Shown here piece by piece: positions 12,640 to 23,403 of a stretch of 64,000 bases of DNA. Every line of letters starts with the position of its first letter. The stretch's first letter is position 1. Made by a program: the position numbers and the translations under genes. The DNA lies in assembly GCA_033063855.1 (NCBI GenBank), contig CP093830.1, forward strand, positions 7,006,854 to 7,070,853. The letters run 5' to 3'. Origin of the DNA: Smittia aterrima (lineage: Eukaryota; Arthropoda; Insecta; Diptera; Chironomidae). The notes under the pieces are model-generated. The model was not told the DNA's origin. It was given only the letters and a program-made list of their open reading frames with translations, and searched no databases.

Positions 12640-13537
12640 TGGAATGAAAATGAATTTTGAACCGAGGGCGAATAATAATTGAAACAAAGTTATCTCAAGT
12701 CGTAAAAGTCAATTGCACATCATTCGAAGATTCAATTTGTATTTCTTTGGAAGTAAGCTCTCAAGGTCATTATACTAGATAATCGTAATTTGTTTATGAC
12801 TAAGTGAGAAGTCTAATCAAACTTTAATTAGAGTTTGAGTTCATCTTTGTTTTGACAAGATTTTCCAATGATTTCTAAGTAGATCAATGAGCAACATGTT
12901 GATAATGTTTGTAGGGTGTGCTTCCAAGTTATCGATTTTTCTTTTGTTGATCCAACAGGTAGAACCACCGAAAAGAAAACATATGGAACCTTTTTTCGAC
13001 TCACCTTGTTCGTCTATAAACAGATTTTCCTATCGAACGTCTTCGACCTTTTCTTCACAACAAAGTAGATAACTGCGCTATCTCTCTTAAAAACTCACAA
13101 AAATATTTCTCTACTCGGAATTCATTTCTTCTTAACTTTGTCCAATATTTTCACACGAGTGCTTTGCTGTGTCGTTTCGATTTGTAAGAAATCTGAGAGG
13201 TTTGTCAATATCGGATTTCAAGCAATTTTCCAATCGATTCAGCAAAGAGAACACTCAAGACAATGAATTAGAAAGCGAAACTGAAAGACCTCAGTGGCGT
13301 TGCGAAAAGAAAATGTTTTTGTTGTGCGTCATAGCAGCAGGGGCCGTCGATGAGGGAAATCTTTTCGAAGTAATGCTTCTGCGCCTATGTTTAAGCTGGA
13401 AAATATTTATCAAATGATTTTAAATTGCGGTTTCTCGTTAGTTTCAGAAATACTTTAATGCATTTTAAGTCAAAATTACAATAAATTCAAAGATTCTTTT
13501 TGAGTATTTGTAAAGAAAACTTAGGAAGACTTAAAAA
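12640..13537. other. Intergenic region between b561 and cos
   Basis: Roughly 0.9 kb that probably holds the untranslated first exon and promoter of the cytochrome b561 gene. Two small plus-strand frames (12887-13072 and 13169-13417) have no recognisable domain, and the second begins at a non-ATG codon, so neither is called. The 3' end of the cos gene lies at 13538. Confidence 0.5.
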
Positions 13538-16500
13538 TTAATCTTTTATGACATCGAGAGATTTTTTATCAGTTTGAATAACGATTTTCTTTCCTTCGCG
13601 TTTGAGAGTGGTTGCCGGTTTCTTTTCCTTTATTTTAAGATTGTCATGAGCTGCAGTTCTTGATGACGAAGACGCGCCTTGGAATCGCTGAAGTTGGATT
13701 CGCGAGAATAAACTTTTCATGTCATTGTGTTCATGCTCAGTTTGATGATGAAGCTCGCTGTGATATCGATGACTTGATTTTCTTGCTGGGACCACACTTA
13801 ATTCATCGTAAGCAGGAAGAGCAACGACTCCATTGTGAGATCCATTGTCGTAGCTCTCGTTGACACTCGAACTTCCAGTTTCACTTCCGAGATTTGCTCG
13901 AAGAAGCAAATTGATTTTGTGCTCGTAAGTCATCTTTTGCATAACAAGATTCTTTTCGTTCTCCAATCGCAGCATATGAATAATTCTCTTTGAAGTTTTA
14001 ACGTGCCATTCGTTATCTTCTCTTACTCTTTGAATTTCAATCTCCAGCTTCTTGCACGACTCTTTCATGTCAATAACTTTCATGAAATATTTGTAAAGAA
14101 GAATCCTCATTTCATCGTGTGACAGTTTATTCAACCTTTTCATTAGAAGTTTCTCTCCGAGTTCCCTTGCATGACGTTCATCAGTGTCAATTGATTGGTG
14201 TCCACAAATGAGTTCGTTCTTAGCTTCAATCACGTCGTCGATGGCGTGGATCGATTCATCGCAAATCATTAGTTGACGATTTTCGTTCTCTGTTAACATT
14301 TTTCCTCTCTTGAATCTGTCTCTGAGTCCCACAAGCTGGTCCACCAACGTATCACGAGTTCGTCTCAAATTTCTTATTTCATATTTTAGCGATTCTATAA
14401 GCTTTGAGTCTTTTTTGTGGTCGGGAGTACCTGACACTCCGAATTTCTTTAAAGCCGATTTTTTTTCCTCTAAAATTTCATCCAAATGAGAAATCCTTGC
14501 GTTGACATCGCGAATTTTGTTGTCGCTCATCTTTGAACCTGATGAGGGAGAAGGTGAAGTAGCCACGAGCTTCATGTTATCTTTGTTTCCTTCGACCACT
14601 TTCATCTGCCTTAAAATATCCTTTTCGATCGATTCCTTTTGCTTGACTTCATGCTTAAGTTCTTTAGTCAACTTAATGAGATCACTCTCAGAGTGTTTTA
14701 AAGATTTTTGCTCTTTAATGAGTTCTTGGTCTGATTTTGCGGTCAGATTTTTAATGCCATTTAAATCTTCCAGCTTCTTACGAAATTTATCCTTCATATC
14801 TCGAAGTCGTTGAATTTCCTTTGGACTCTTGCCATTGCTGAATGCTCGACTCAACTCCTTGTCATACTTTTCACACTTAGCCTGATAGTCGTTCTTCTTT
14901 TTGTTGCAATTTGAGGTCGCATTCAGTCTCGTTCTGTCGTGTTTCTTCTTCTCGTCGATAAATTTCTTCCTTAAAGCGATTGTTTCTTCAACTTCTTTGA
15001 TTTGGATATTTTTCGATTCGATCGAAACCAGTGACTTTTTAAGTGATTTACGTAGCTCGTCGAGTTTTGTAATTTGTTTTTCGGCAACGTTTTCCAGAAC
15101 CTTTTCATGGTCGAGCGAAGTTGTGACAGCCGCTTTTCTGATGAGATCCATTTCTTCGCTGTTCAAGACATTTACGTCGCGAACAGACCGACGACGTCCA
15201 GATTTGGCTAAGTAATCTTGTTCGCTCATGGAATTGTTTGTTGCTATTTTGAGACCACCAACAGCTTCGTCTAACAAATCGTTTGACTTCACATCTGAAT
15301 GTCCGCTGCTTAAAACTTGAGGATTATTTTGGAAGTAATCTCTGCTCTTCTCTTCAACAAGTGCGTCGGTCTTTTCACGAAATTTTATCATCTTATCTGA
15401 GATTTTAGTGAAAAGATTATTCGAGTGGTCGTTGATATCAATGTAGCTGCCACAATCAGAGTCGTTGTCATTTGTTTCATCTTCATCAGGATCGTTTGTC
15501 TCATCCATTTCAATGATTGGTAGAAGAGACGATGGCGGTTGATTCTGAAGTTGTTGAGGAGGAGAGTTCATGAAAGCGTTAATGCTTCCAAAGTAAGCTG
15601 GTGGCAATTCAGGAGTTGTGCTTCCAGTTATGCTATCACACTCGGTCTTTAAGTACATCCATTCCTGAATTTCCTTTCTTTGATCATCGTTCATATCGTT
15701 GAGGTTCAACTTCGAGAATAAAACTTCTGCGTTCTTGAGTAACTTATTGCTTTGTTGCTGTGCGAGAAGAGTCGACGGATCGAAGCTATTGCGAATGTTA
15801 TTGCCATTGAAGAATCCGAATTCTGGAGGGACAGGAGGCGGCGAGAAATAATTTCCATTCGCCATTGGCATCATGTAACCGTATGGAGGAAGTTGAGCAG
15901 TTGGTTGAGCGTAGAAACTCATTGGCAGTTCTCGAGGTTCGCTGATAAAATTGTTCAAAGCCGCTCGGTCTGTGTCATAATCCAAATCACAAAAATTTAC
16001 GGTAGAGAGCTTTACTTGTGGTTGTCCTGACGATGGATTGATCCATTGTTGTTCAAGGACAATCGACAAAATGTTGTGGTTTGTTACAGAGTTGCGGTTA
16101 TTTAGGCCAATTGTTAGAGCGTCGAGTAATTGTGGCATCGAATAACATTGAATAAGTCCGTTGCCATTGAGCAAATCAAGAAGTTGATTCCTCTCGCTGA
16201 TTTCAGTCCAGCCGATGCTAAATATGTAATTTAAGTCTTTCACGCTGATGAGCTCCTCAAAGATTGTTCGAATAAATTTTTGAACAAGTCCACCATGAAG
16301 CTCTTCATCACTTTCGCTGTCATCAGAATCTTCAGATGATGTGCTTTCGTCAGTCGCTTTTGAATCTTCTTCGTAGAAAATATTTTTCTTTCCATACTTC
16401 ACAATCGTCACGTCAAAGCCATTGAGAAAAAGCGTCGCAAGGTCGAGTTCCTGGACTGTGTCATTGAAAATCTTATCATTGGATTCATCTTTGTCGAACT

Positions 16501-16630
16501 GAAGTTGCTTATTGAAGTTCTCGAGTTTGGCATCGTTCATGAGATCAGAATATCCGTTTCGTTGATTGTCAAGAGAGACTTTGCATGTGACTTGCACTAG
16601 AATCTCGTCGTTTTTGTTATCATCCATCAT
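13538..16630 (-). CDS. cos: Costal-2 (Kif7/Kif27-related kinesin-like Hedgehog scaffold) with degenerate motor
   Basis: A single exon encodes 1030 residues. The N-terminal third is a decayed kinesin head: ILVQVTCKVS (residues 10-19), ATLFLNGFDVTIVKYG (65-80), LNYIFSIGWTEI, then ILSIVLEQQW and LSTVNFCDL (about 187-216). A linker has the conserved EIQEWMYLKTECDS segment. Long coiled coils span roughly residues 500-900 and include RDTLVDQLVGLRDRFKRG, CDESIHAIDDVIEAKNELI and HDEMRILLYKYFMKVIDM, all shared with Kif7/Kif27/Cos2. The end, KKIVIQTDKK, matches the Cos2 tail style. Cos2 tethers Fused, Ci and Smoothened on microtubules. Here the P-loop and the C-terminal part of the motor are missing, and the protein is shorter than the fly one (about 1200). 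The start codon was chosen because the alignment to Cos2 begins here. Confidence 0.88.
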   Translation of the reverse strand: MMDDNKNDEILVQVTCKVSLDNQRNGYSDLMNDAKLENFNKQLQFDKDESNDKIFNDTVQELDLATLFLNGFDVTIVKYGKKNIFYEEDSKATDESTSSEDSDDSESDEELHGGLVQKFIRTIFEELISVKDLNYIFSIGWTEISERNQLLDLLNGNGLIQCYSMPQLLDALTIGLNNRNSVTNHNILSIVLEQQWINPSSGQPQVKLSTVNFCDLDYDTDRAALNNFISEPRELPMSFYAQPTAQLPPYGYMMPMANGNYFSPPPVPPEFGFFNGNNIRNSFDPSTLLAQQQSNKLLKNAEVLFSKLNLNDMNDDQRKEIQEWMYLKTECDSITGSTTPELPPAYFGSINAFMNSPPQQLQNQPPSSLLPIIEMDETNDPDEDETNDNDSDCGSYIDINDHSNNLFTKISDKMIKFREKTDALVEEKSRDYFQNNPQVLSSGHSDVKSNDLLDEAVGGLKIATNNSMSEQDYLAKSGRRRSVRDVNVLNSEEMDLIRKAAVTTSLDHEKVLENVAEKQITKLDELRKSLKKSLVSIESKNIQIKEVEETIALRKKFIDEKKKHDRTRLNATSNCNKKKNDYQAKCEKYDKELSRAFSNGKSPKEIQRLRDMKDKFRKKLEDLNGIKNLTAKSDQELIKEQKSLKHSESDLIKLTKELKHEVKQKESIEKDILRQMKVVEGNKDNMKLVATSPSPSSGSKMSDNKIRDVNARISHLDEILEEKKSALKKFGVSGTPDHKKDSKLIESLKYEIRNLRRTRDTLVDQLVGLRDRFKRGKMLTENENRQLMICDESIHAIDDVIEAKNELICGHQSIDTDERHARELGEKLLMKRLNKLSHDEMRILLYKYFMKVIDMKESCKKLEIEIQRVREDNEWHVKTSKRIIHMLRLENEKNLVMQKMTYEHKINLLLRANLGSETGSSSVNESYDNGSHNGVVALPAYDELSVVPARKSSHRYHSELHHQTEHEHNDMKSLFSRIQLQRFQGASSSSRTAAHDNLKIKEKKPATTLKREGKKIVIQTDKKSLDVIKD

Positions 16631-17222
16631 CGTCGTCTGGAGATAATTTATTCAAAAATATAAATAATCTCAATATCTATTAGATAATCTTATTTACCTT
16701 TTCTATTGCAGTTCTTTCAAGGTTGAAAGGCAGACAAGCGTAGATAATGTTTGTCGGGGCTCAGTAGGAAAACAAGAAAAATATTTTTTCCAATTTTGTT
16801 ATTTTACATTTTAATCAACGTGTGGCTCATTTAAGCACTAAAGCCAAACACTGTCGCATTTCACACAATAATATGAGTTGCTTTTAATATATTTAAGACT
16901 TTTAAATGGTTCGTTAAACTGATTTTTTATTCGTCGTTCTTGGGAATATTTTTTATGAGACTCGGACGGACGCTTTCAAAAGTTTTATGAAAAGTGCTCT
17001 CGGACGTGTTCAAAGTATTTGCAGAAGCGAAATCAATCGTTTATAAAAATTAATTTTGTTCTCTTCGTACGGCTAACAGAAGTGAGTCAATCTATTAAGT
17101 TACAGTGCAATCTTCTTGATCTTGAATCATTCAAGATTTTAGTGAAGCTCGAAGTTACCGCTTCAAACATTTTTATTAACCTCGATTTGTTTATTTTTCT
17201 TTCAGATCTCAAATAATTCACA
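16631..17222. promoter_or_regulatory. Shared upstream region of cos and SmF
   Basis: The two divergent start codons are 592 bp apart. On the minus strand, an acceptor just upstream of the cos ATG (near 16640) and a donor near 16697 suggest an untranslated first cos exon. On the plus strand a 124-bp intron at 17082-17205 (GTGAGT donor, TTTCAG acceptor) lies in the SmF 5'UTR. No TATA box or other strong motif was recognised. Confidence 0.5.
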
Positions 17223-17486
17223 ATGGCGATGCCAATCAACCCAAAACCTTTCCTCAACTCGCTAACCGGTAAACCAGTCATCATTAAACTTAAATGGGGA
17301 CATGAATACAAAGGATTCCTTGTCTCTGTCGATGGCTACATGAACTTCCAGCTTGCGAATGCCGAAGAGTTTGTTGATGGAGCAAAGACCGGCAGTCTCG
17401 GAGAAGTTCTCATCAGATGCAACAATGTTCTTCACATCCGAGGCATTCAGGAGGAGGACGATGAAGAAGGGGAGATGAGAGATTAA
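17223..17486 (+). CDS. SmF: Small nuclear ribonucleoprotein F (Sm F)
   Basis: An intronless coding region gives 87 residues, matching animal SmF length. The Sm1 motif is visible as KPVIIKLKWGHEYKGFLVSVDGYM, with the invariant DxYMN-type loop as DGYMNFQL. The Sm2 motif follows as GEVLIRCNNVLHIRG with the RNA-contacting RCNN. The tail is acidic (EEDDEEGEMRD). SmF sits in the heptameric ring with E and G on U1, U2, U4 and U5 snRNAs. The neighbouring gene Tgs1 hypermethylates the caps of these same snRNAs, though the two genes are convergent rather than co-transcribed. The ATG is the first after a 5'UTR intron. A polyadenylation signal follows the stop almost immediately. Confidence 0.98.
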   Translation: MAMPINPKPFLNSLTGKPVIIKLKWGHEYKGFLVSVDGYMNFQLANAEEFVDGAKTGSLGEVLIRCNNVLHIRGIQEEDDEEGEMRD

Positions 17487-17877
17487 AATAAAACTCCAAC
17501 AATTACACTTAAGACATTCAGTTTTATTTTTCATCAATTTTAAGATATTTGAAAATTCCTAAATGTAATGAAACATCTTTCTTACAAATTGAATTACTTA
17601 GTCATGATTGGAGAGATGTTTAAGTAACTGGCGATTAAAATGAATTCACCCGAAACATTGTGCAACGATTTTTGTGATTTTTTTCTCAGTTATTTCAAGC
17701 TGCCGGTTGTCGTTCTCGGGATGATTAAAATAATAAAGTTGTCTAAGCTTCACTTAAAAAAATCTTTACCATAAAGTTTTAAAAATTGAATGAGAGCAGA
17801 ATCACGTGGAAAGCGAAGAATGAAAACTACTATGTCTCGATGGATTTGCGTATAAAAATTGATTCGTCTGACCGGCA

Positions 17878-20800
17878 TCACTTCTGAACGAGATCGCCAT
17901 AGTAAGCAGTCAATGCGATGAGCTTTCGATCAAGGAAATTCTGTTCAATTTCCACAGCGTTGCCTGGTCCAGCAAGGAAAGCTAGTTGTTTGGTATTAGA
18001 GTTCCTTGGAAGATAGAGAGCAATGCTTGAAGTGATTTTCCTGGTTGCTTCCATAAGTTTTGATGCCGGAGCTGGCTGGAGTGATTTCTCTAAGTCATAA
18101 ATCTCATTTCGCATGTAGTCAGGACCGCCCCATGGAGGGCTCAGGAAAACTACGTCAGCCTTAAGTCCCTCAGCCAAATTAAAATAATCTCCGACAATAA
18201 ATTCAATTTTATCCTGAACTCCGTAGATTGTTGCATTGTGACGAGCCATTTCAATCTTTTTCGGATCAATATCAATCGCGATAACTAAAACAAAAATATA
18301 AATTAAATTTTGAGTTGCTAACTCAATTGAAAAGAGATTTTACCTTTTTCACAAGTCTTCGCGAATTGAATGCTGTTGCCACCAACTCCGCAAAAAGCGT
18401 CAATGATGATATCGGATTTGCAACGCTCTGCAGTGAACGCAGCAACTTTCTCAGGTGTGACGGAGAACCAGCTCTCTGCGAAAGAAATTGAGTTAAAGAA
18501 GTTTCTTTTAAAAGAATTAAATAAACTTACCTCGATCTAATCGAATGCCCAAGTCAAACATGGAGAACAGAGAGAAACGTTTATACCAAAACTTTTTTAA
18601 AGTTTTATCGTTTGCTATCTCAATGGGAATATTCGATTGGAATTTTCCTTTGCGCTTCTTCTTTTTCTCTTTCTTTCCTTGCGGCTGACGCACTTGAACA
18701 TTTTCTATTAAAACATTCTCCTCAGTGCAGTTTGGTTCGTTCTCTTGATCGATAGACAAATTGATGTTGACATTTTCTTCTTTCAATTCATTCTCCTCGC
18801 TGGGGTTTGCGTCACTAGACAGTTGGCTTGTAAATGGCAAATTGATTCGAGATGACGGCGGAATGAGAGGGCCATCTTCGTCTGATGAAGTATGCAGATG
18901 AATATCTTGTTCCTGTAGATTGCCATCATTCACTTCGTTTCCGTCTTCATCGTAAAAAGTATGTTTTGGCTTTGCTGAGCCTGCTGGCATCATTTTAAGC
19001 ATTCTATTGTGCAACCGCACATGCTTTTTCCGATAAACGATTTCGCCAGCAGTGACTGAAGAGTCGCCTGGATCAGTGAACGAGTAGCCCATCAGTTCGA
19101 AATGTAATTTAATCCGATCGACGTTTGGTTCCTCGGAATCACTCTCATGGCTTCTTTTAAGTGTAGTTGGACGATCTTCTGGTGGGTCATCTTCTCCATC
19201 GTTGCCACCAATTTTACTTGATCCAGTTGGTCTACCGAATGATGTTGGTAAACCAAGGGATTCCATTATCATCGACTCTGATGGGTCGACAATGGTTGAG
19301 TCGCTATAAGCGGGGTCAGGTGGATCGCTTCCGTCGACTAACTCGTCTCCCATATGAGCGTTCTTAAGATTTAGATTTGCAACTAGGCGTTGCAGTGATT
19401 GTTGCTTCTTTTTTCGACTTGAGCGTCGACGTCTTTGCTTGCAAAATTTGCTTTCTCGCTCGCCAGGCAGAAAACCGCAATCTGACTTAAAACTGTTGCT
19501 CATGTCTTGCTGCAACAAACGATGTGCATTCATGAATTCATTGTAGTGCTTAACGTACTGCTCTTGCGCATGGCCTTGCCAACGTTTCTGCCAATAATCT
19601 TCAGGATCACTTCCACCATTCGTTTGTGGAACATGCTCTTCTTCTTTATTCTCCATAAGGAGCCTCTCGCAATCCGCTGACAGACGTGTAGTCATTGGAT
19701 TTTCACTTTCTTCACTCTCAGAAAACGAGCTTACTGAATTGCTTTCGGTGGGTGTGGATGACGGAGTTGATTCGGAAGATACGCGACTGCTCAGAAAGTC
19801 GAAACTTGACATCGTCATACGTGTGACGTTTGTCATCGAATCTGATGCGCCTCCGATCGTGAATGGAATGCTTGAGTTGACAGACTCGCATCGTGGACTG
19901 AGTAACGTGTCACTTTCTTGTCTCTGTCTGATTTTGGTACTTACGCCTACTGTACTTGCCGGAGACAGTGGATTCCATCCCTCGTCCATTAAATCATCTA
20001 CCGTCTGGTTGCCAGGAGGAGAGACGATGATTTCAGTGTCAACATTTTTATGCTGTTGCATGCTCAACTCCGGCACGTCAAACGAAAAAGCTCTGATGCT
20101 ATCGTTAATGTCTGCAGAAGATGGTTCACCTTCGAGCGCTGGAATTCCGTTTGTGCTAAGAAATTCTGGATTAATGTAGTCGATGTACTTTTCAATCCAC
20201 GACTGCCAGATGAGTCTTTCTCCATTTTTTGACCAATATTTCTCCCAGCCAGTGACATGTGCATCATCGTTGAACAGCTCGGGAAGGCTGTTGTTCCTTT
20301 CGTGATGATACTCGGTCGGCTCTTCCTCTTCCATCTGTTCCTGTCTTGAGTTTCGTCTATGATATTCATCGCTAATGCTTTCCATTCGTCTCTCAATCAT
20401 GTTTTTCTCTGAGAGATCTGCTCCTGAGTCACTTGAATGAAGCTTCGTATGGTGTAGTAAATTCTCGTGTTCGTCGGTGCTACAGTAATTATCTGTATGC
20501 TCAGTGTGCGAGGCACTGTAATAACAGCTATTTGCGTCATTATCATTCTAAAAGAAAAACAACAATTATTCACATGATGCTCGTCAATGATTTTAAAAAA
20601 TCGATTTTCTGGGAATTTTTCTCACCTCATTTTCATAATTTGTCTTCAGTTTTTCCCGAAAGACATGGAGCTCTGCTTTTTCGTTGAACACATCATCAGC
20701 CTCGCTGGTTTCCTCTGTACCGAGTGTAGACGCATAGACATAGAAAACGTTTCTAGAAAGAGACAGTCGAAAAAGAAAGTTAAAATTACTTTTCATTCGC

Positions 20801-20940
20801 CCAAGGTTTTTTTCTTTGTTACTCAGACTTTCTTTTACTCACTTGAGGAATATCCGCGTACAGATGCAGACTACTTTTTGATCCGAGACTGCTGGATGGT
20901 TTAGATGAATCTCAGCCAATATCTCACGGTCTGCAGACAT
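17878..20940 (-). CDS. Tgs1: Trimethylguanosine synthase Tgs1
   Basis: Five exons join in phase: 20940-20843, 20752-20626, 20547-18531, 18475-18344, 18284-17878, giving about 926 residues. The C-terminal methyltransferase is unmistakable: GIRLDRESWFSVTPEK, IDAFCGVGGNSIQFA (SAM-binding motif I), IAIDIDPKKIEMARHNA, and the catalytic FLSPPWGGPDY. The enzyme converts the m7G cap of snRNAs, snoRNAs and telomerase RNA to m2,2,7G. The short first exon encodes MSADREILAEIHLN and VVCICTRIF, resembling the start of vertebrate TGS1, so the long N-terminal half (acidic, low complexity, with WQKRWQGHAQEQYVKHYNEF) belongs to the same protein. RMC1 lies head to head 259 bp upstream. The N-terminal exon joins are hand-built but consistent. 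Confidence 0.93.
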
Positions 20941-21199
20941 CTTGAGATCACAGATCTGTGAAAATGAATCACAAATCTTTTTTTCTCTTTCGAAATTTCA
21001 ACTTCAAAGCTTTGAAAGCGTCTGACGCTCGAATTGAAAACGTTCGAAAAAAAAAACAAAAAAAAATTGTGAAACTTTAATTGAATTTATTAAGGTAAGC
21101 AAGTCCTTCATAATTGATTTGCTAGGTTTAAATAACTTATTATCTTTCTGTCATTCCAGAAATCTTCGTCGTTTTTGAAGAAAGTGAAAAACCAAAACA
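20941..21199. promoter_or_regulatory. Bidirectional Tgs1/RMC1 promoter region
   Basis: A 259-bp interval lies between divergent start codons. It contains a probable 65-bp intron in the RMC1 5'UTR (21095-21159; AAG|GTAAGC donor, TTCCAG acceptor). The remainder is T/A-rich with no TATA box seen. Confidence 0.5.
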
Positions 21200-23128
21200 A
21201 TGGATGACAACTTTTATTTGTGTCTTGACGAAAAGTATCTCAAGTTCGATCCTGTCAGTCAAATCACAAATGTTTTCTTCGATGATACCAACAAGCAGAT
21301 TTTCGTAGTGAAACCTCCATCAGTGTCCGTCAAAACGATTTCAAATGATCAGTTCTTGTCATTCACTTTCTTTATCGAAACGGGGCCTTTGATAGCAATC
21401 AAATTCAACAATAGCAACAACATATTGGCGATTCAGCGAACTGAAAACTCTCTTGAGCTTTGTGGGTTCCAGAATAACGCAATTATTCCAAACACTGCAA
21501 TTCAATATGAAGCCAAGAAGACGATTATCTACGGATTCTTTTGGAGTCAACCAAATGAACTTTGTGTCGTTAGCTCTGATCACATAGAGCTCTTTCAAAT
21601 CAATCCGGCGAAGAGAGCAATGAAATCATTGAAGTGCATCTCTTTATCTTGCAATTGGTATACGTGGAATCGCTCATCTTTAGCTTTGCTGTCGTCAAAT
21701 AATGGATCAGTGATAACTCCGTTTTTAATACAAAAGCCTGGAGCTTTAACAAAACTTGCGAGCATCCAAATAGAAGATGAATCAGGAGTTAATGAGAGGG
21801 ACGTCAACACTGGAATTTTGTACGGCAATCCAGCGATTTTAATTCTTCGGACAACAAGGAATCGCAATCTCGAAGTTTGGATTTATTTGCTTGACGGCCC
21901 AGCATTTAAAAAGTCTCACGTTTTGAAACTTGGCTTCAGTGGACGAATCGCAATATCGATTATTGATTCTATGATAGTCGTTCATCATCAAACATTAAAA
22001 ATCAGTTTGATCTTTGACATTGCAGTGAATGGCGAGCCTGATTCACACAACAAATCAGTTTTGATACATTCACCGCTCATCCCAGGAAAATCAATCAAAC
22101 CTTTTGCCATCAAAATGCCTTCAGCGTCTCATATCGAAAGTTCAATGAATGTTGAGTTGTACTCAGCGAATTGGGTGATTTTTCAACCGGATATTGTGAT
22201 AGATGTGAAGCTGGGATATCTCTTCAAGCTATCGCTCCTGATCGATAAGATTGCGATTTCTGACAAAGTCAGACTTGTCGATTTCTTGATGCATCGGATA
22301 AGAGAAAAGTCTTTATTACTTACGGTCTTGCTGCAACTTGTCACACCTGATGAAGGAGCCGGCGATTCCGTTCATCTGCCAGTACTGGAAACTATTTTTG
22401 ATCATCTGAACAAAGTCTACAAGGAAAAGCTCGACAACGATTTGTTGAAGATGCAAGCTCTACCAACGAACTCGCCTTCAGCATTCAAAACATTCTCGAC
22501 TCCTGTTGCTCCAGCTTTACCGCCACCGCTCAAGCAAATTGTCATTGATCAAAATGATATTCTCTCGATAATGAACACAATCATTGATAAGAACTTACTG
22601 GAGAAAGTTCTGATGGCTTACGTCTTCTCAATCGTCAAGCATTCGATTTCTGTGGAATATGATTTGTCGAAAGTCTTGATCATGACTTTAGTTGGAAGTG
22701 AAAAGATTCAAGATCTTCAACAAATATTAAGCTACAATGTGTTGCACGAGTCAAAACCATTAGCTTGCTTCCTGTTGTCGTTGACAAATCGAGATCCTTT
22801 GATCTTTCAAATGGCACTTGACATGCTGATGCGATTAAACGCCTACGAGATCATTGTTGAAATTCTTCTCGAGCAAGGGAAAGTCGTCGACGCGATAAGA
22901 CTTGCAAAGCAATATATGAGCGGTGATTCAATCCCAGCGCGGAAATTCCTCGACGCAGCTGAGAAATCTGGAGATAAAATGGTCTTTTACACCGTTTACA
23001 ATTTCCTCACATCACGAAATGCAGGATCAGTGAATAATCTACGACTTCGTAGCAACAGCACTTTCTCAAAAAGCGAGCAGTGTGATACATACGAAAAGCT
23101 CTACAATGAGATTTTTCCATCATGTTGA
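21200..23128 (+). CDS. Bulli: RMC1/Mic1-domain subunit of the Mon1-Ccz1 Rab7 GEF complex (Bulli)
   Basis: An intronless coding region gives 642 residues, close to human RMC1 (657). Conserved blocks run throughout: NVFFDDTNKQIFVV near the start, IKFNNSNNILAIQRT, CNWYTWN, NERDVNTGILYG, IVVHHQTLKISLIFDI, SANWVIFQPDIVIDVKLGYL, and the C-terminal Mic1 domain with HESKPLACFLLSL and SARKFLDAAEKSGDKMVFYTVYNFL. The N-terminal half is a beta-propeller and the C-terminal half is an alpha-solenoid, by family knowledge. In flies Bulli is the third subunit of Mon1-Ccz1, activating Rab7 for endosome-to-lysosome maturation and autophagosome fusion. It lies head to head with Tgs1 and tandem, by 275 bp, with Elof1. 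Orthology is secure. Confidence 0.95.
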   Translation: MDDNFYLCLDEKYLKFDPVSQITNVFFDDTNKQIFVVKPPSVSVKTISNDQFLSFTFFIETGPLIAIKFNNSNNILAIQRTENSLELCGFQNNAIIPNTAIQYEAKKTIIYGFFWSQPNELCVVSSDHIELFQINPAKRAMKSLKCISLSCNWYTWNRSSLALLSSNNGSVITPFLIQKPGALTKLASIQIEDESGVNERDVNTGILYGNPAILILRTTRNRNLEVWIYLLDGPAFKKSHVLKLGFSGRIAISIIDSMIVVHHQTLKISLIFDIAVNGEPDSHNKSVLIHSPLIPGKSIKPFAIKMPSASHIESSMNVELYSANWVIFQPDIVIDVKLGYLFKLSLLIDKIAISDKVRLVDFLMHRIREKSLLLTVLLQLVTPDEGAGDSVHLPVLETIFDHLNKVYKEKLDNDLLKMQALPTNSPSAFKTFSTPVAPALPPPLKQIVIDQNDILSIMNTIIDKNLLEKVLMAYVFSIVKHSISVEYDLSKVLIMTLVGSEKIQDLQQILSYNVLHESKPLACFLLSLTNRDPLIFQMALDMLMRLNAYEIIVEILLEQGKVVDAIRLAKQYMSGDSIPARKFLDAAEKSGDKMVFYTVYNFLTSRNAGSVNNLRLRSNSTFSKSEQCDTYEKLYNEIFPSC

Positions 23129-23403
23129 ACGGTCAAATATGAAAGTAGACGAGCCCTGCGTCAAGCTACTTGTCGTAGTTTGATGCAAGACGCTAACGAA
23201 AATAAATCACAAATTTATTGGAAAAGTATAAATAAGGAGAAATAACAAAAAATAAACCATTATACGATAATCTGTTGATAAATAAAGTCGTCTTTATTAA
23301 ATAACAACAGTGAAAATATTTCTATTGACGAGTGTTTCTGCTAGTTCTGTAAAAAACACTTAAAATCGATTTCAGTTATTAAAATTTAATACAAGCCGAG
23401 AAA

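Noticed and set aside
13169..13417. 82-codon plus-strand frame between b561 and cos
   Set aside because: It starts at a non-ATG codon and has no domain, no splice extension and no family resemblance; it is likely promoter sequence.
16698..16760. A possible extra coding exon upstream of cos reading TNIIYACLPFN and splicing in phase before the ATG
   Set aside because: Cos2 alignment already begins at the called Met (ILVQV matching the first strand). The upstream frame closes quickly, so this is probably an untranslated exon with a chance open frame.
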